8,215 nucleotides of DNA from Wolbachia sp. GTDB taxonomy: Bacteria; Pseudomonadota; Alphaproteobacteria; Rickettsiales; Anaplasmataceae. The stretch's first letter is position 1; every line of letters begins with the position of its first letter. The notes beneath the pieces are model-generated. The model had not been told where the DNA came from. It saw only the letters and a program-made list of their open reading frames with translations, and did not search any database. The translations under genes and the position numbers were made by a program. The stretch spans positions 1-8,215 of the forward strand of contig JARBCG010000010.1 of the NCBI GenBank assembly GCA_028803175.1, written 5' to 3'. Positions 6,726 to 8,215 of this stretch are shown here, piece by piece.

Positions 6726-7913
6726 ATGAACAAAATTATAGAAATTAGAGCGCCAAAAACTCTTGGTGGTGAATCAGTAACAGAAGGTATAGTTAAAATG
6801 AAGAAAAATATTGGTGAGGAAGTAAGAGTAGACGATTTGATCTTCGAAATTGAAACTGATAAGACAGCACTTGAGTTAACTGCGGAGGCTTCAGGTAGTA
6901 TAACTGAGTTCTTTGTGAAGGAAGATGATGTAATAAGCCCAGATCAATTACTGGCAAAATTTTCTGTTGGAGAAGTAAAAAAAGATGGAGTGAAAACAGA
7001 AGATAAAAGTAAAAGTTCTGTAAAAAAAGACGCCATATCAGCTCGTAAAATTATGGAAGAAAGTGCAATTAGTCCAGAAAGTATTAAAGGAACTGGCATT
7101 GGGGAGAGAATAACCAAAGCAGATGTTATAGGTCATATAAACAAAGGCGAAGTTGTACATCAACAACCTGCAGCAAAACAATATGGATTACCAAAAATCA
7201 CAACAAGTGGAGAACGAAGAGAAGAACGAGTTAAAATGAGTAAAATAAGGCAAGTAATAGCCACTCGTTTAAAGGCATCACAAAATACCGCTGCAATACT
7301 CACTACGTTCAATGAAATTGACATGAAAAATGTGATAGATCTAAGAGCGAAATATAAGGATACTTTTGAAAAGAAGCATGGAATAAAATTAGGTTTCATG
7401 TCATTTTTTGTAAAAGCAGCAGTGCAAGCACTAAAAGAAATTCCTGAAATCAATGCTGAAATTTCAAGAGATGAGATTATATATAAGCATTATTATGATA
7501 TAGGTGTTGCAGTTGGAACCAATAAAGGTCTTGTGGTGCCAGTTATTCGAAATGCAGATCAGATGTTATTTGCTGAGATAGAGTCGGCTTTGGTTGCTCT
7601 TGGTAAAAAAGTTCGTGAAGGTAAATTGCAAGTTTCAGAAATTGAAGGTGCAACGTTTACTATTTCGAATGGTGGAGTATATGGGTCATTACTTTCTACT
7701 CCTATAATTAATCCTCCGCAATCTGGAATACTTGGAATGCATTCAATACAAAATAGACCAGTTGCAATTGGCAATGGAGTAGAATTGAGGCCTATGATGT
7801 ACATCGCTTTATCTTATGATCACAGGATAATTGATGGTAAAGGAGCTGTAACTTTTCTTGTGAAAATCAAAAATTATATAGAAGATCCAAGTAGATTGAT
7901 TTTGGAAATATAA
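6726..7913 (+). CDS. sucB: 2-oxoglutarate dehydrogenase E2, dihydrolipoyllysine succinyltransferase
   Basis: The core E2 enzyme of the 2-oxoglutarate dehydrogenase complex. It passes the succinyl group from E1 (SucA) via a lipoyl arm to CoA in the TCA cycle. The lipoyl domain spans about 2-80, with the lipoylated Lys46 in [12 protein letters not shown] charged linker follows at 82-100. The E3/E1-binding domain is at about 101-139 ([20 protein letters not shown]...GERITKADV). A second linker leads to the catalytic domain (about 165-395), with [20 protein letters not shown] (311-330) and the active-site motif [11 protein letters not shown] at 363-373, His366 and Asp370. The 395 residues match the family, and the motif set favours SucB over the pyruvate dehydrogenase E2. 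sucA and lpd are not in the window, so the gene stands apart from its partners. It may be co-transcribed with the tRNA-Lys 8 bases downstream. Confidence 0.96.
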   Translation: MNKIIEIRAPKTLGGESVTEGIVKMKKNIGEEVRVDDLIFEIETDKTALELTAEASGSITEFFVKEDDVISPDQLLAKFSVGEVKKDGVKTEDKSKSSVKKDAISARKIMEESAISPESIKGTGIGERITKADVIGHINKGEVVHQQPAAKQYGLPKITTSGERREERVKMSKIRQVIATRLKASQNTAAILTTFNEIDMKNVIDLRAKYKDTFEKKHGIKLGFMSFFVKAAVQALKEIPEINAEISRDEIIYKHYYDIGVAVGTNKGLVVPVIRNADQMLFAEIESALVALGKKVREGKLQVSEIEGATFTISNGGVYGSLLSTPIINPPQSGILGMHSIQNRPVAIGNGVELRPMMYIALSYDHRIIDGKGAVTFLVKIKNYIEDPSRLILEI

Positions 7914-7921
7914 ACTAATAT

Positions 7922-7994
7922 GATCCCATAGCTCAGTTGGTAGAGCAGCTGACTCTTAATCAGTAGGTCGTGTGTTCGAGCCACACTGGGATCA
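7922..7994 (+). tRNA. trnK: tRNA-Lys (anticodon CTT)
   Basis: A 73-nt cloverleaf with all parts. The acceptor stem is GATCCCA (7922-7928) with TGGGATC (7987-7993) and discriminator A7994. The D arm is GCTC...GAGC. The anticodon stem is GCTGA/TCAGT (with one G-T pair) around loop CTCTTAA, anticodon CTT at 7955-7957 for codon AAG. The variable loop is AGGTC. The T arm is GTGTG-TTCGAGC-CACAC. CCA is not encoded, so it must be added by the nucleotidyltransferase. The short gap after sucB suggests processing from a shared transcript. Confidence 0.97.
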
Positions 7995-8070
7995 CTCTTA
8001 CTTAATAAAAAAATCAAAAAAGAATGGTTTCGTGCATCAAGTGAAATAAGAGGTGGGTTGGTTAACACCC

Positions 8071-8084
8071 TCGCCTTAAGGCGA
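8071..8084. repeat. Perfect palindrome in IS left-end region
   Basis: TCGCCTTAAGGCGA is its own reverse complement and stands out as GC-rich in this AT-rich window. It occurs in damaged form at 6247-6260 and is absent from the copies ending at 87 and 3155. It may be the left-end recognition hairpin, or a separate repeat beside which the element sits. Confidence 0.6.
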
Positions 8085-8136
8085 ACACTTTAGTATAATA
8101 TACCTTAGTGTTGGACTACTTTAGTATGGGTTTAGT

Positions 8137-8215
8137 ATGGATTACAAACATAGCTCTCACAGTACGTTTAATTTAAAGTACCATTTAGTGTTCTGTACTA
8201 AGTACAGATTAAGTA
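8137..8215 (+). CDS. tnpA: IS200-type transposase TnpA, N-terminal part (cut by window edge)
   Basis: The frame is open from the ATG at 8137 to the edge, 26 codons: MDYKHSSHSTFNLKYHLVFC then TKYRLS. This is the normal start of an IS200/IS605 TnpA, a first beta strand with the YHLVFCTKYR signature. It shows what copies A and B have lost after residue 10-13. It could be a full, active gene. The HUH motif and catalytic tyrosine are outside the window. Confidence 0.85.
   Translation, partial: MDYKHSSHSTFNLKYHLVFCTKYRLS

Larger units (their letters stand above)
8051..8215 (+). mobile_element. IS200/IS605-type element, left-end part (copy C)
   Basis: The copy begins with the segment shared with 6231 onward, followed by a perfect 14-base palindrome TCGCCTTAAGGCGA (8071-8084). 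The leader can fold as AACACT (8084-8089) with AGTGTT (8107-8112) around an inner GTATA/TATAC pair. Two TTTAGTATGG units (8121-8140 region, 11-base period) precede and overlap the tnpA start at 8137. The element continues beyond the right edge. It is the inverted counterpart of the copy at 1-87. Confidence 0.82.

Noticed and set aside
7160..7453. Minus-strand 97-codon ORF opposite sucB
   Set aside because: It is a shadow of the well-supported sucB frame, with no family motif and no start signal. The same applies to 7559-7804.
7874..8068. Minus-strand 64-codon ORF containing SVARTHDLLIKSQLLYQLSY
   Set aside because: It is the antisense of the tRNA-Lys. This peptide pattern is a well-known false protein call over tRNA genes.
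1..8215. CRISPR array or defence system
   Set aside because: The repeats present are four pieces of one IS, not regularly spaced repeats with unique spacers, and no cas-like or defence gene was seen.

Overview
The window looks like a piece of a Wolbachia (Rickettsiales, Alphaproteobacteria) genome, or that of a very close relative. The DNA is strongly AT-rich. Housekeeping genes sit as isolated single units rather than in long operons. A decayed ankyrin-repeat gene is present, and the spacers are littered with pieces of one small IS200/IS605-type insertion sequence. The taxonomic call comes from recognising gene style and context, not from a database search.

Layout, left to right. Positions 1-87 are the 5' end of an IS200-type tnpA running leftward off the window. 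It abuts a short gene remnant (about 111-319). argS (380-2086) is intact and encodes arginyl-tRNA synthetase. It is followed by a broken ankyrin-repeat gene (about 2091-3555), which is frameshifted, carries several stops and is split by a second, internally deleted IS copy (2726-3155, minus strand). Next comes rluC (3684-4601), a 23S rRNA pseudouridine synthase. It converges on a minus-strand amino-acid permease of the APC superfamily (4659-5981) whose motifs line up with the arginine/agmatine antiporter AdiC. The 744-base stretch 5982-6725 has no working gene: it holds a short coding remnant and a third, deleted IS copy (6231-6554, plus strand). sucB (6726-7913), the E2 subunit of 2-oxoglutarate dehydrogenase, is followed after 8 bases by a tRNA-Lys(CUU). 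A fourth IS copy begins at about 8051, and its tnpA (from 8137) runs off the right edge with an open frame.

Working functions are translation (argS, tRNA-Lys), ribosome modification (rluC), TCA cycle (sucB) and amino-acid uptake or exchange (permease). They are not an evident single pathway. The unifying theme is genome erosion: one IS family has broken one gene, sits next to two other remnants, and bounds the window on both sides in inverted, outward-reading orientation. I found no convincing undescribed system. The most useful observations are the comparative anatomy of the four IS copies and the chain of decay events in the ankyrin gene.
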